A stretch of DNA of 24,195 nt from Fidelibacterota bacterium UBA2125 (GTDB taxonomy: Bacteria > Fidelibacterota > Marinisomatia > Marinisomatales > S15-B10): the NCBI GenBank assembly GCA_002329125.1, contig DCXX01000128.1, positions 1-24,195 of the forward strand, given 5' to 3'. The notes beneath the pieces were generated by a model that was not told where the DNA came from, ran no database searches, and saw only the letters and a list, made by a program, of their open reading frames with translations. This document shows, piece by piece, positions 7,795 through 17,700 of this stretch (its first letter is position 1; each line of letters begins with the position of its first letter). The position numbers and the translations under genes are program-made.

Positions 7795-7860
7795 ACCGGG
7801 TAAAGTTACACTCTGTATGCCTTAATTATGAATGAGAAGTGATCACAGCATATGATTTCT

Positions 7861-8520
7861 CTATACCTTTTTAGCATGGACAACCACTATTGGTTTCATA
7901 TTATCAATTCTTTGATTGAAATGTGCATAAATGTCGTCCAGGTGCTCTTGAATCTCTTTTTCTCGCTCGCGACTTCTTTCGTGAGGGAATGATTCAATAT
8001 CGGTTTGGGGGAGATTCAAGATTTCGAATAATTCAGGGAGGTGATTCCACAGCTTGTGGACATTTACCGCGACGATGTTGTAATTCCTGTTAATGTCCTG
8101 TGATACGTAGTTATCGAAGAACTGTTCATAGCTGATAAGATCAACCCCTCCTCGAAGATAATCAGATCTCGACATTCTACTTATTCTTCGCAAGTTGGTT
8201 CCTGAGACGTCGATGCTCTTGAGGTGACGGACACTGAACGCTTTCTTTGAGAATATAGAGTATACAGGCTTTACATAAAGATAAAGGACGCTACAGGTAG
8301 AAGTGTCCTGAATTCTGTCACTGGGAGAATTACTGAAGTGCTCCTTCGCCCCGCCGCCGAACCAACGATGCAAGATTTTCTGCGAAACAGGTAATGTGAG
8401 ATACTCGGGTGGTTTTCGGGAATGGATATGATGAATGGTACCATATCTCCTCAAGAATCGCGCTACAGTCCAGCTGGCACAGCCGCCATAACTGCAAATG
8501 AAGAATTGCATAGGTTGCAT
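7861..8520 (-). CDS. Sulfotransferase-like protein
   Basis: 219 residues, cytoplasmic. The N-terminus 'FFICSYGGCASWTVARFL' followed by 'YGTIHHIHSRKPP' resembles the 5'-phosphosulfate-binding loop of bacterial sulfotransferase-family proteins, in which a glycine/serine-rich loop right after the first strand binds PAPS. The later 'LYLYVKPVYSIFSKKAF' with 'RHL' is like the family's second nucleotide-binding segment. The protein is shorter than typical (250-300), and the acceptor cannot be guessed. ATG 8520 is taken; a second ATG three codons on (8511) is equally possible and neither has a Shine-Dalgarno. It sits between tRNA-Leu and dsbD without obvious functional linkage to either. Confidence 0.6.
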   Translation of the reverse strand: MQPMQFFICSYGGCASWTVARFLRRYGTIHHIHSRKPPEYLTLPVSQKILHRWFGGGAKEHFSNSPSDRIQDTSTCSVLYLYVKPVYSIFSKKAFSVRHLKSIDVSGTNLRRISRMSRSDYLRGGVDLISYEQFFDNYVSQDINRNYNIVAVNVHKLWNHLPELFEILNLPQTDIESFPHERSREREKEIQEHLDDIYAHFNQRIDNMKPIVVVHAKKV

Positions 8521-8578
8521 TTAGTATTAATCTAATGAAAAGAATTCCGTAGAAGAAATCGTCGGAATGATCAATCAG

Positions 8579-8664
8579 TACCCGGGGCCGGACTTGAACC
8601 GGCACGGCCGCAATGGCCAATGGATTTTAAGTCCATAGTGTCTACCAAATTCCACCACCCGGGC
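8579..8664 (-). tRNA. tRNA-Leu (anticodon UAA)
   Basis: 86-nt class II cloverleaf on the minus strand. The acceptor stem GCCCGGG pairs with CCCGGGT (first pair G-U) and the discriminator is A. The anticodon stem ATGGA/TCCAT encloses the loop CTTAAAA, giving anticodon TAA. The long variable arm GGCC-ATTGC-GGCC is typical of leucine tRNAs, and the T arm is GCCGG-TTCAAGT-CCGGC. The 3' CCA is not encoded (the next bases are CTG), so it must be added enzymatically. Confidence 0.96.
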
Positions 8665-8900
8665 TAAAAGTAATTTACTGACGACAAAAACAAGAAACGC
8701 TCCCCATCTGAAATTGGTACCGAGGAGATAGTGTGTACGTTCTGTGAAACTTTTTACATAAAAAATTTAAGTAACTCTTCGCAAACCCTTGTATTCAAAT
8801 GGAGGTGTGTCCGCTATGGAACGGTAAGAGCTCTTACCAATTGTTGAACGGATAGAGGCAAGATAGATAAAACCTATACAAACGGGAATGGGTTGATCGG
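8665..8900. other. Intergenic stretch with no recognisable gene
   Basis: About 240 bp upstream of tRNA-Leu and downstream of the small 67-residue gene. It must hold the tRNA promoter on the minus strand, but I cannot place -35/-10 boxes with confidence. The only structured element is the palindrome at 8823-8838. A GGAGG-like run at 8802 precedes only a three-codon frame (ATG GAA CGG TAA), so I do not call a gene. Confidence 0.6.
8823..8838. repeat. Perfect 16-bp palindrome
   Basis: GGTAAGAGCTCTTACC reads identically on both strands. With no loop it is more like a dimeric regulator's operator than an RNA hairpin. It lies about 160 bp upstream of the tRNA-Leu 5' end and 88 bp beyond the stop of the neighbouring small gene. 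No regulator can be assigned. Confidence 0.7.
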
Positions 8901-8943
8901 TGGTTTACTAATAAATGAAAATTGATTATTCATTGGTAAACCA
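8901..8943 (-). terminator. Long stem-loop spanning the stop of the 67-residue gene
   Basis: TGGTTTAC (8901-8908) pairs with GTAAACCA (8936-8943), and the inner bases continue the stem with one mismatch and G-U pairs. On the minus-strand RNA it covers the last codons and TAA stop of the small gene. No U-run follows. It is a plausible transcript end, or 3' stabiliser, for the large surface-protein operon. Confidence 0.5.
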
Positions 8944-9129
8944 GTGATCTAAATCCCCCTTTTCTACTTCATCTAGAGCGATTTGAGTATAATCTCTGTA
9001 AGCAATCCATTTTTCTAACCCTTCGGAGTCATCGCCTGATTCAGTTTTTGTAGCGATTGTTTCATGGGCATAATCGAGACAACGTTGTAAAAAATCTTTG
9101 ACAGCATTTTTTCGTAATTCAGAATCCAT
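8926..9129 (-). CDS. Hypothetical 67-residue acidic protein
   Basis: Not recognised. It is a soluble, acidic, mostly helical-looking chain: 'DFLQRCLDYAHETIATKTE' then 'EKWIAYRDYTQIALDEVEKG' and a C-terminal 'DLDHWFTNE'. No signal peptide, no metal motif, one cysteine (Cys18). The composition is normal for a coding sequence, and nothing else occupies this stretch. It is the last gene of the probable five-gene operon, 52 nt after the Omp28-like gene; that wider gap leaves room for an independent promoter. No Shine-Dalgarno is evident before the ATG. Confidence 0.65.
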   Translation of the reverse strand: MDSELRKNAVKDFLQRCLDYAHETIATKTESGDDSEGLEKWIAYRDYTQIALDEVEKGDLDHWFTNE

Positions 9130-9181
9130 AATCTAATTACTTGTTTTATATATTTCTCAGGAAGTGGTTGAGAAAGCTGAT

Positions 9182-10387
9182 TTATTTCAACAGCAACATC
9201 TTCCGGGTCTGAGTGAACTCTCCAGCCTGTATTCGGTACAGGTAGACTCCAGCACTAACTTGTCTGCCCAAATTATCAGTACCGTCCCATACAGCTATTT
9301 TTTTCCCAGCTTCTTGTGACTGGTTCACAAGAGTCTTTATCTTCTTCCCCAGTAGATCGTAGATGCCCAGAGTGATTTGAGCCTGTTCTGGTAGGTCATA
9401 GCTAATTCTGGTGGAAGGATTGAACGGGTTGGGATAGTTTTGTTCCAAATTAAAGCCGTCGGGTAATACCAATTCATCATTTATTCCTGTGTGAATCCCT
9501 CCCGTCCTGGCAATGGTTGCCGCCTGCAATACTTCGGATGTGCCAAAATCTTGAACAAAAGCAACTATCTTCATGTTTTTCTTATCCCATGTAATAGGAT
9601 TTACATAAGGGTCCGCATTTACAGGTGGGTTTTCATCAAGAGTCCAGGAATAGGTTTTTACTACAGTTTCGTCCTTCCCAAGGGAGATAGACTGACCGTC
9701 CTCACATCCATCACCGCAATCTGCACCCTGCCCTGAATTACCAACCCAACTGAGAAAGATATCATTATGGTAATCAGGGGAAACCTGATCTTCAATCACA
9801 TGCATGACCGAATCCATAGTTACAGCTACAAAGAGACGCAAATCCTTTGATGACAAATCTTCATCACTAGTCAGAGTAAGTTTAACAAGAGCATCATAAT
9901 CACTGAAAAGGGTACCATCAAGATCTAGGTTTAAAGCTGTCTCCTCCTCCCTCATATTTTCCGCATAGGTCACTAAGTCTTCAAAGAGTGTCAACTGTTC
10001 AACTTGCCCACCAAATACAAACCATGGATACCACGAAAGTGGATCACTGTAAGGTAAACCATTGCCACTGTTGAAGCGATATTCTACCGGATCTACCTGA
10101 CTGTTTTGATTAGCCATCAGCCCAGACAGATGATCATCCCTGTGGAAGTGAATAACAATCCAGTTACGGGCCATGTCGTGACCTACATAGGACTGACTTC
10201 CAGGTTTTTTCCAATCGTGCAAGAAACTACTTGCCGTAATGCAATAGGGACATGATTCGGTAGAAACCATCTCAAGAAAAGCACGCTTCTTTTCAGTATG
10301 AGCAAAGTCTATCAGTAATAATATCAAGAAAAAGATTTTGAAATATTTCATCATTTTATGTTTTTGAGTATAATAATTATCACTCAT
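9182..10387 (-). CDS. Omp28-like thioredoxin-fold protein with type A sorting domain
   Basis: 401 residues. A hydrophobic signal lies at about 13-30; two ATGs at 10354 and 10351 sit right before it and may be the true start, since the first 11 residues are polar and no Shine-Dalgarno decides. 'EMVSTESCPYCITAS' (Cys46-x2-Cys49) followed by a description-like 'VIHFHRDDHLSGLM' segment resembles Omp28-type outer-membrane proteins with a thioredoxin-like N-domain. A beta-rich middle (about 150-300) contains a further pair, 'GADCGDGCEDG'. Residues 312-401 (bases 9185-9454) are a type A sorting domain: 'NYPNPFNPSTRISYDLP', 'AGVYLYRIQAGEF' and the terminal 'TRKMLLLK'. By family this directs export through type IX secretion and attachment at the surface. 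It lies 19 nt after the propeller gene. Confidence 0.82.
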   Translation of the reverse strand: MSDNYYTQKHKMMKYFKIFFLILLLIDFAHTEKKRAFLEMVSTESCPYCITASSFLHDWKKPGSQSYVGHDMARNWIVIHFHRDDHLSGLMANQNSQVDPVEYRFNSGNGLPYSDPLSWYPWFVFGGQVEQLTLFEDLVTYAENMREEETALNLDLDGTLFSDYDALVKLTLTSDEDLSSKDLRLFVAVTMDSVMHVIEDQVSPDYHNDIFLSWVGNSGQGADCGDGCEDGQSISLGKDETVVKTYSWTLDENPPVNADPYVNPITWDKKNMKIVAFVQDFGTSEVLQAATIARTGGIHTGINDELVLPDGFNLEQNYPNPFNPSTRISYDLPEQAQITLGIYDLLGKKIKTLVNQSQEAGKKIAVWDGTDNLGRQVSAGVYLYRIQAGEFTQTRKMLLLK

Positions 10388-10406
10388 GAATTAATAAATA
10401 CCTGTT

Positions 10407-13400
10407 TTATTTGATAAGAAGCATTTTTCGAGTTTCTACAAATTCTCCTGCCTTGAGCTGATAGAAATATAGTCCCCCACTTACAGGCTGTCCTCTATCA
10501 TCGGTTCCTTCCCATAAAGCAGATTGAAAACCCGCCTCTTGATAGCCGTTAACTAACTGTCTGATCCGCCTCCCGGTGATGTCGAATACAGTGAGCCTAA
10601 CCATAATTCTTTCGGGTAAATCATAGGTAATAGTGGTGACAGGATTGAACGGATTCGGATAATTCTCATGAAGGGCAAAAATATCAGGCAGCATATCCCG
10701 CCCATCAAGAGCCAGTACATTCTCAAGGATAGTCATATTAAACGGGCCGTTCACCGCCTGAATATTGGCTTCTTTATCCATTACAACAATTGTCCAGGTA
10801 CCAGAAATCTGTGAAGATTCCGACCAGTGGGATAGGTGGCTCTGGTCGATCATATTATAGATATCAGAGTAAGCAATAGTCATTTCGTGAGCAGTAGTGT
10901 CGGGTATATCAAGTTGTTCCAATCCTCCCGTTCCAACCCATGAATAAATAAGGGTATCACCATCAGCATCATACGATTCGCTCCATGAAAAAATGAGAGA
11001 ATCAGAATAAGTGTTGTCATTAATGATCATAGATAAATCGTTGGACGGAGCGTAAAGATTAACAGCTGTGGGCAGATCATTGACTGGTGTCACCGTGAGA
11101 GTGAAAGACTCAAAATCGCTGAGAGTGCCATCGGTGGCATTCACAGAAATCTCCGATGTGCCATTCCAGTTAGCCACAGGTATAATTTTTAAGGTGTCAT
11201 TAGACAAAAATGTTTGAACGCTAAATGTGTCTGGATTGCTGGTAAAAGTAATCGGATCCCCTTCAGGATCGGTAGCAAACAATTTAATGGTGGTAGAATC
11301 ATCTTCATTGATCGTTATGTTGATGGGATTGACAATAACCGGGGGATCATTCACACCTGATACCGTCAGCTTGAAAGTCTTTGAATCCTGAAGATTTCCA
11401 TCAGATGCTGATGCAGTAATATGTGCTTCACCGTTCCATCCAGATTGTGGTGTTAAGATCAGTTTATCAGAAGAAATTGAGATGGTCACCTCCGTCTTCG
11501 TAGATGTCGCTGAATATGTAAGAGGGTCATCCTCTGCATCAGTAGCCGATAGTGTTACCTCAACAGTTTTGTCTTCATCAATAGTGGTGTCAGCTACCGC
11601 CGCCAGTACTGGTGCTGTGTTGGGTGTTGCTGGTGGGTCTATGGTGGTAAAATTCCATGTTGTCTTGTCCTGTATTCCCGCATAGGCGTTAGCCGATGCG
11701 TCAGTCAGAGCCGTTGCAGCCACCTGGACATAGTAGACTGTATTTTCGGCCAGATCCGATGTGGGATCCACGGTTACTTGGTCATTCGCGATGGTAACTT
11801 TGGCATCAGTGATAGGGATGGTCTCAAAAACAGTATCATCGGGATTGTAAATAATTATATCCCCTGATCCACTACTTACATTTTCATCCAGCGTCATGAC
11901 AAGGGAGACATTGACCGCTACGTCCGTGGCATCATCGGCAGGATTTAATGTAGCCACTGTTGGCGCTACGGCATCAACGGTGGCAAAATTCCAGGATGTC
12001 GTGTTCTGGATACCGGCATAGGCGTTACCGCTCGCATCCTGAATGGCTGAAGAAGCAACCTTCACATAATAAGAACCCGGCGACTGAAACGTACCATCCG
12101 GATTGATTGTTACAACCGTATTAGATACAGTGACTGTAGAACCGGTAATATCAATCTGTTCAAAGACCGATTGATCAGAATTATAAATTGTGATGTTTCC
12201 AGTTCCTTTGACAAGGTTTTCATCCATAGTGATCACAAGGTCGTCGTTGGCGCCTACACCAGTGGCATCATCCGCTGGGGACAAGGTTTGGACAACGGGA
12301 GCAGTAACGTCAGCTGCTGGGTTAGCAAAGGAAGCGCTGTAAACACCCCTTCCGTGGGTAGCTGCTATCACTATACCATCTGATGGTCTTCCAACAAGAG
12401 CATCCACAACTAAATTCCCAATTGAGTTTTGCCCTTCAAGCCCCCATACGGTGCTCGGTCCATTGAGAACACTTGTTGACCAAACTCCCACACTTGTAGC
12501 TACTAAATAGTTTTTCTGCGAAGCATGTGGAAGGATGATTCCCCATCTTACTGATGGTCCATTCCCAGTACCATCAGGATTTTCTTCCAAGTTACCACTT
12601 ATATTCTCCCAGGAAACACCTCCATCCGCAGTGTACCAGACGCTAACCACCTCATAATTTGAAACTGTTAGAATGACCTCATTTCCATCCTCAGGGTTAA
12701 CTCCAATGCTTGAAACCCAGCATGATGATGGAAGAGTACCAGGACTAATATCTACTGGCGCGGTAGTTGATGTATTAGCATTAGCAAGCTTATAAACGTT
12801 ACCAGAACTCGTGGCGTAGTACAGGAGACTAGAAGGATTTGTAGTGGAGACACCAAAGTTTGTAATTTTTGAGCCCATGTTGGTATTTGTCAATTTTTCA
12901 TACTCGGATGTCCCCACAGTAATATCATTATTTCTCCAAATAAAATTCCCCCCTAAGACATACATTTTTTTGTAGTTAGAAGGGTCCATGGCAAGAGGGT
13001 TAATAAACTGTTCCCCGTTATTGGGCCTATTGGGTAAATATATTTTTCTCCTACCAACGTGCGTATCAGGATTCCAAATCCACATACCACCCAATTGCCA
13101 TGAGATGACAATAACTTTCCCATTGTTTCCAATTGCTGAATAAGCACCATCTCCACTACCAATATCTTCCCAGATTGCACTAGAATTTGCTGAGTTTACC
13201 TTAAAAGTGCTGTTGTCCTGCAATCCCCCAACAATCATATCTGGTTCAGTACCAGATGCATCAATGGACAGATGATAAAATTGAGAAGTAATATATCCTT
13301 GATTAAAAATAGACCAATTGACCTGGTTTGCAGTTATATCATCAGTACGCGACACTCCTCCATCATGCCCGGAAATCATCACTTTCGGATCTGAAGGCAA

Positions 13401-14735
13401 AAAAGCCGCTGAGTGCTGATCGGGATGATGGTTAATATATTGCCCGAAAGAATTTAAAGACACATAACCACCGATAAGCCTGCTACTCCCATTAGTACTT
13501 AAACCATCATTTGAAAACCAAAGATTTGACCCGCCAAATACCACATGATTTTCATTGTCGGGTTTGACCGCCAGAACCATGCAATAACCTCTTTGGGAGT
13601 TAATAGTCGGTAGATTAGAACTACGATCTTCCCAGGTACCTCCAGCACCCGATCCGTCTCCTGAAACATAAGTGTATTTCCATAAATAAGTTATTCCAGG
13701 ATCCTCGAAGTAAGCCTTATTCATAAGGAAATAGACTACCTTTTCATTAGACTCCGAAATATCAATTAGAACTCTTCCATAGTTTGCAGAGAAGTTTGCT
13801 GGCGTAATATCCGCCCAAGTTGTTCCATCATCAGTAGACCTGAAAACACCTGATTTGTTCGTTAAAGTACCATTTGCCCAATCGCCTCCTACTATCGCAT
13901 AAACTGTTCCATCCGATGTTATGTCAACATCAACGTATGCAGGGTCATCATCAGTTGCCTTGAGCAAATCAGACCAGGTTGAACCGCCATCTTTACTTAA
14001 TTTGAGTTTTCCTGTCCGAGCAGTTGCAACATAGAGATAACCGTTTGTGGGACTGACTTTTAACCGATGGATGTGATTGAAATCATTATTCCAGATATGA
14101 GGTGAAGCTGTTGAAGTCGAAGCAAGCAATGTCCAGTTCAGTCCTCCATCGGTAGATTTAAAGATTCCATCACCCTTATAAGGATTGTTTTTCCAGAACA
14201 CCCCAGCTGAAGCACCATCATATTCACCTGATCCATAGTACCATGTACTTCTTTCTCCTGTACGAGGATCCTGGGCTACAGTTGTAACACTCTGAAGATC
14301 TTCAACTTTTGTCGTAAGGGACCAGCTATTACCGGCATCCGTGGACCGCCACATCCCGCCGGAAGCCCCCCCAGCAAGAATTATATTTTCGTCATCAAGA
14401 TCAAATGCCAAAGCCCTTGTTCTTCCACCTTGATTATAAGGACCACGATTTTGCCAGTTCAGTGTAGCTATGGGCTGTCCACGATAGAGTCTTTTCTCAT
14501 TAATCTCTTTGCGAGTAGGCAGGGTTAGGGCAAATGTTAATTCCTTCTGACGTATGTCTTCCGGTATGCCTCCGGAAATTGGGCTTTTTATCTTCGTGAA
14601 TTCATATTCAGCACGAGCTATAGGATTTGATCTTGGTTGATTCAGGTTTATATCCCTTCGCTCAAACAATAAAATAAAAATCAGAATTATTGCCAAAGGC
14701 AAGGCCAAACCTTTTACTAATATGTTTTTACTCAT
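10407..14735 (-). CDS. Sortilin/BNR beta-propeller surface protein with type A sorting domain
   Basis: 1442 residues from ATG 14735 (a GTG lies one codon upstream). A hydrophobic stretch (about 8-24) is followed by 'FERRDIN' with no good signal-peptidase site. Residues about 95-805 form a sortilin/VPS10-like BNR propeller opening with 'NRGPYNQGGRTRALAF' and repeating 'GGMWRSTDAGNSWS', 'GIFKSTDGGLNWT', 'GVFRSTDDGTTWA', 'WYTADGGVSWENIS'. Then come two SbsA/Big_5-like Ig units (about 812-921 and 924-1032), two cadherin-like units (about 1042-1217, 'DEDKTVEVTLSATDAEDDPL'), a fibronectin-like unit (1222-1337), and a type A sorting domain in the last 90 residues (bases 10410-10679). By family it is exported and displayed on the cell surface; the ligand is unknown. 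It follows the giant gene by 14 nt. Confidence 0.9.
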   Translation of the reverse strand: MSKNILVKGLALPLAIILIFILLFERRDINLNQPRSNPIARAEYEFTKIKSPISGGIPEDIRQKELTFALTLPTRKEINEKRLYRGQPIATLNWQNRGPYNQGGRTRALAFDLDDENIILAGGASGGMWRSTDAGNSWSLTTKVEDLQSVTTVAQDPRTGERSTWYYGSGEYDGASAGVFWKNNPYKGDGIFKSTDGGLNWTLLASTSTASPHIWNNDFNHIHRLKVSPTNGYLYVATARTGKLKLSKDGGSTWSDLLKATDDDPAYVDVDITSDGTVYAIVGGDWANGTLTNKSGVFRSTDDGTTWADITPANFSANYGRVLIDISESNEKVVYFLMNKAYFEDPGITYLWKYTYVSGDGSGAGGTWEDRSSNLPTINSQRGYCMVLAVKPDNENHVVFGGSNLWFSNDGLSTNGSSRLIGGYVSLNSFGQYINHHPDQHSAAFLPSDPKVMISGHDGGVSRTDDITANQVNWSIFNQGYITSQFYHLSIDASGTEPDMIVGGLQDNSTFKVNSANSSAIWEDIGSGDGAYSAIGNNGKVIVISWQLGGMWIWNPDTHVGRRKIYLPNRPNNGEQFINPLAMDPSNYKKMYVLGGNFIWRNNDITVGTSEYEKLTNTNMGSKITNFGVSTTNPSSLLYYATSSGNVYKLANANTSTTAPVDISPGTLPSSCWVSSIGVNPEDGNEVILTVSNYEVVSVWYTADGGVSWENISGNLEENPDGTGNGPSVRWGIILPHASQKNYLVATSVGVWSTSVLNGPSTVWGLEGQNSIGNLVVDALVGRPSDGIVIAATHGRGVYSASFANPAADVTAPVVQTLSPADDATGVGANDDLVITMDENLVKGTGNITIYNSDQSVFEQIDITGSTVTVSNTVVTINPDGTFQSPGSYYVKVASSAIQDASGNAYAGIQNTTSWNFATVDAVAPTVATLNPADDATDVAVNVSLVMTLDENVSSGSGDIIIYNPDDTVFETIPITDAKVTIANDQVTVDPTSDLAENTVYYVQVAATALTDASANAYAGIQDKTTWNFTTIDPPATPNTAPVLAAVADTTIDEDKTVEVTLSATDAEDDPLTYSATSTKTEVTISISSDKLILTPQSGWNGEAHITASASDGNLQDSKTFKLTVSGVNDPPVIVNPINITINEDDSTTIKLFATDPEGDPITFTSNPDTFSVQTFLSNDTLKIIPVANWNGTSEISVNATDGTLSDFESFTLTVTPVNDLPTAVNLYAPSNDLSMIINDNTYSDSLIFSWSESYDADGDTLIYSWVGTGGLEQLDIPDTTAHEMTIAYSDIYNMIDQSHLSHWSESSQISGTWTIVVMDKEANIQAVNGPFNMTILENVLALDGRDMLPDIFALHENYPNPFNPVTTITYDLPERIMVRLTVFDITGRRIRQLVNGYQEAGFQSALWEGTDDRGQPVSGGLYFYQLKAGEFVETRKMLLIK

Positions 14736-14749
14736 CACAATAATTCATT

Positions 14750-17700
14750 TTATTTCATCAGTACCATTTTGTGAGAAGCCGTGAATTCCGGTGAATAAAA
14801 TCTTACCAGGTAAACACCGCTACTCACCAACTGGCCCCGGTTATCCTTACCGTGCCAGAGAATGGAATGATGGCCAGTATCCGTCATCCCCCGCTTCAAT
14901 GTACGTACCTCCTGCCCCATAAGATTGTAGATGACCAGTGAGATCTCCGTAGGCTGGGGAAGTGTGAACTCAATGGTGGTAGAGGGATTGAACGGATTGG
15001 GATAGTTCTGACGAAGCGTAAACTCATCAGGAAGGAGTGACAGTGCATCTGCCATAGCTGAGGCCACATACTCCGGAGAACCGGCAAAGATCTTGAACCG
15101 GTAGGGAAAATTTTCAGAGTATTCTGTAATTTCAATTATTAGGTCATCCAAAAGATTGTATTGCTCTCGTGATGACATATCTAGCATAACCATAGCATCT
15201 TCTGCGGGAAAATGACCCTCGAGATCATAAGAAAGGGTAATTGAGCCTTTTTCACCCTTGGCCTGCACGGCTACATCCCAAACTCCGTCCCTTTCAAAGA
15301 TTGAACGAATGTCTGAGTTCATGGAATGTAATTTGTTGGACGGATTATCAATTTCAAATGTCACTGACACATACTTGTCCAAATAAGGAGGTTCCGGGTT
15401 GTCAAAATGATCAATCCCTTCTTCCGCATCCGATAATCTTCCAATGATATTGCCTGTATCTGAATAATTCTCGCCTTCAGCGTTTAATTGAAGCTTCCAC
15501 TCTCCGTCAGAACTTTCCCTGGCCAGGGTTCTGGTGTTTGTCATCGGTGAAAAATCCAACGGCTCCAACCGGACAGTCTTGGCTGAGTTAAGACGGTTAT
15601 ATATAAGATAACCGCCAAACGGCAACATGGTCATTTCCTCGGACCAACCTTCATTTTCTTTTCCATAGGTCAAGGGGCCGTAAAAATCAGTTGCATCTAG
15701 ATTTGGTGTCACGGGAAATGCATATGGTGAGCTGATCATATTCCAACCCGGGTCCAAAGTCAAATTGAATCCTTTTAAAGAGATGGTTTCCCCTGAACCA
15801 GTGGAAAAGGCTGCATTTTTTTTGACTGTCTGAATTAGCCAGTATCCTTTTCCAGAAGAAAATTGCTTTGGTTTCTTCCATTTTGAACCTCCACTACCTT
15901 GGTTTGGCTCAAAGATAAGCCAAGTGTTTGATTTCGAATGTCCACCAAAATCATCGGATAGTATATTCTCAACATTGGGATCTTCCAGTTCGGCGGGCAC
16001 AGAGATAAGTCTCCATTTCTTCTTCGGCAGACCATCACCATAAGCACTGGTGGACTGGGTTGTTTGGAGTGAACCGCCAAGGAATTTCACTGGCGGCGAG
16101 AGGGTATCACTAATAGCAACATTTCCTCTGATATCTGTTGCCGACATAAAAAAAGCTACACCATTAAGGTTCACATCCCCTGGCTGGGATACAAATACAA
16201 AATTCCTTTCGTCTTCAGTAATCATGGTGTACGCTTTAAAGGTTGTTTGCCCCCCTTCTAAAATATGGAACATCACTTCATCAACCCTTGTTGCATCACC
16301 TAGTGTAGCATCAATGGTAACAACCTCCCTTAACCTCAGCTTTTCGGGCGTCATAATGATCTCATCAAATGAGGGCCCCAATGTATCCGGTGGAAGGATG
16401 GTTGCCTGAATAGGAATGTCCAGCCGGGGGTTATCTTGATCACTGGAAAAGATCCGCACATTTCCAATGGCCTTACCAGTATCAGGCGATGAAAACCTAA
16501 CAATTACCTTGGAGGTATCAGCAGGTTTAAGGTAAGTCGATTCAAACAGGGGAGTAGAAAACTGTTCCCCCGTTACAATCAGAGAATCTATTCTCAAATC
16601 ACTGTTACCTTTATTATAAATATGTAGCTTCATCAACTCATCAAAAAAGACATGTACATTTCCAAAATCAATGATTGAGTCAACTATTGCTATGGTAGGC
16701 TTAAGCGCTTCACCCTTCAATTTTATATTAAGATCACCCTTACTAAAGTCATTATGCTTTGCTGTGTACTCCCCTTCATATACAAAAGGCTTTTCAGGAA
16801 CGAACTGAATCCCTGCACGGAAAGTGTCTTTGGGTGCAACTTTAAAATCAGTAGCACCGGTAATAAATGCAGTTGTATCTGTCTTACCATTAGTAAAACG
16901 AAGGGTGTCTGTTCCCGCATTGATTACATCAAAGCCTTTCACACTATAGCTATCCCTGAAAACGCGGCCATAGTCAAGAGTATCAACAGTAACGAACATT
17001 ATGGGCTCACGAGCACGATTGGTTACAACAATATCATCTGGATTCAGGGAAGCATACAGTGAATCATCTGATGAAGGTACTCGAGTTATTATCTTATATG
17101 TTCTGTCACCATCAATAATTGAATCATTCACGCCGGTGACAATCACTTTTTGGAATGTGCTCCAATTTGCGGGAGTAAAAACAATTGAATCAGCTGAGAG
17201 GATCCCTTCCTTTTCTTTCGACTTTACTAGAGGAATTGTGAGTTTGGCTATAGGCTCAGAATTAAGTTTAAGGCTGAATGTATCTTTTTCCCCTGCCTCC
17301 GTTGTCACAAGGCCCCCCGCCGGGGTAATTGTGAAACCAGCCTCGTCAGCATCATCTTTATTTACTAGCTGAACATCATCCGGATCTGTTCCGTTATAGC
17401 GGCTATCATCAGAGACCACTCCAGAGACCTCGATTTCATAAGTCACATCACCGTCATCAATGTCATCATTCTGACCAAGAACTTCAACCTCCTTTTCGTC
17501 ATCCCAAAATGTGGTACTGAACGTAACTTTTGACTCAGAGGCTATGCCTTCCGACTCATCTTTACTCTTTATATCAACAATAACGTTGGAGGTCGGCTCC
17601 TTGCCCAGCATAAGTGTAAAAGTTGTCTTTCCACCTGCTTCAGTGGTATATGCAACAGACGGTTGTGAAATAATAATCTCCGGCGTTTCCTCCATAGAAA

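Noticed and set aside
8330..8620. A 96-codon minus-strand frame overlapping tRNA-Leu and the sulfotransferase-like gene
   Set aside because: It runs through the tRNA 3' half and is out of frame with the better supported sulfotransferase-like protein.
8579..8664. tRNA-Leu as an integration site for a mobile element
   Set aside because: No integrase, no duplicated tRNA 3' end and no flanking direct repeats were found in the window.
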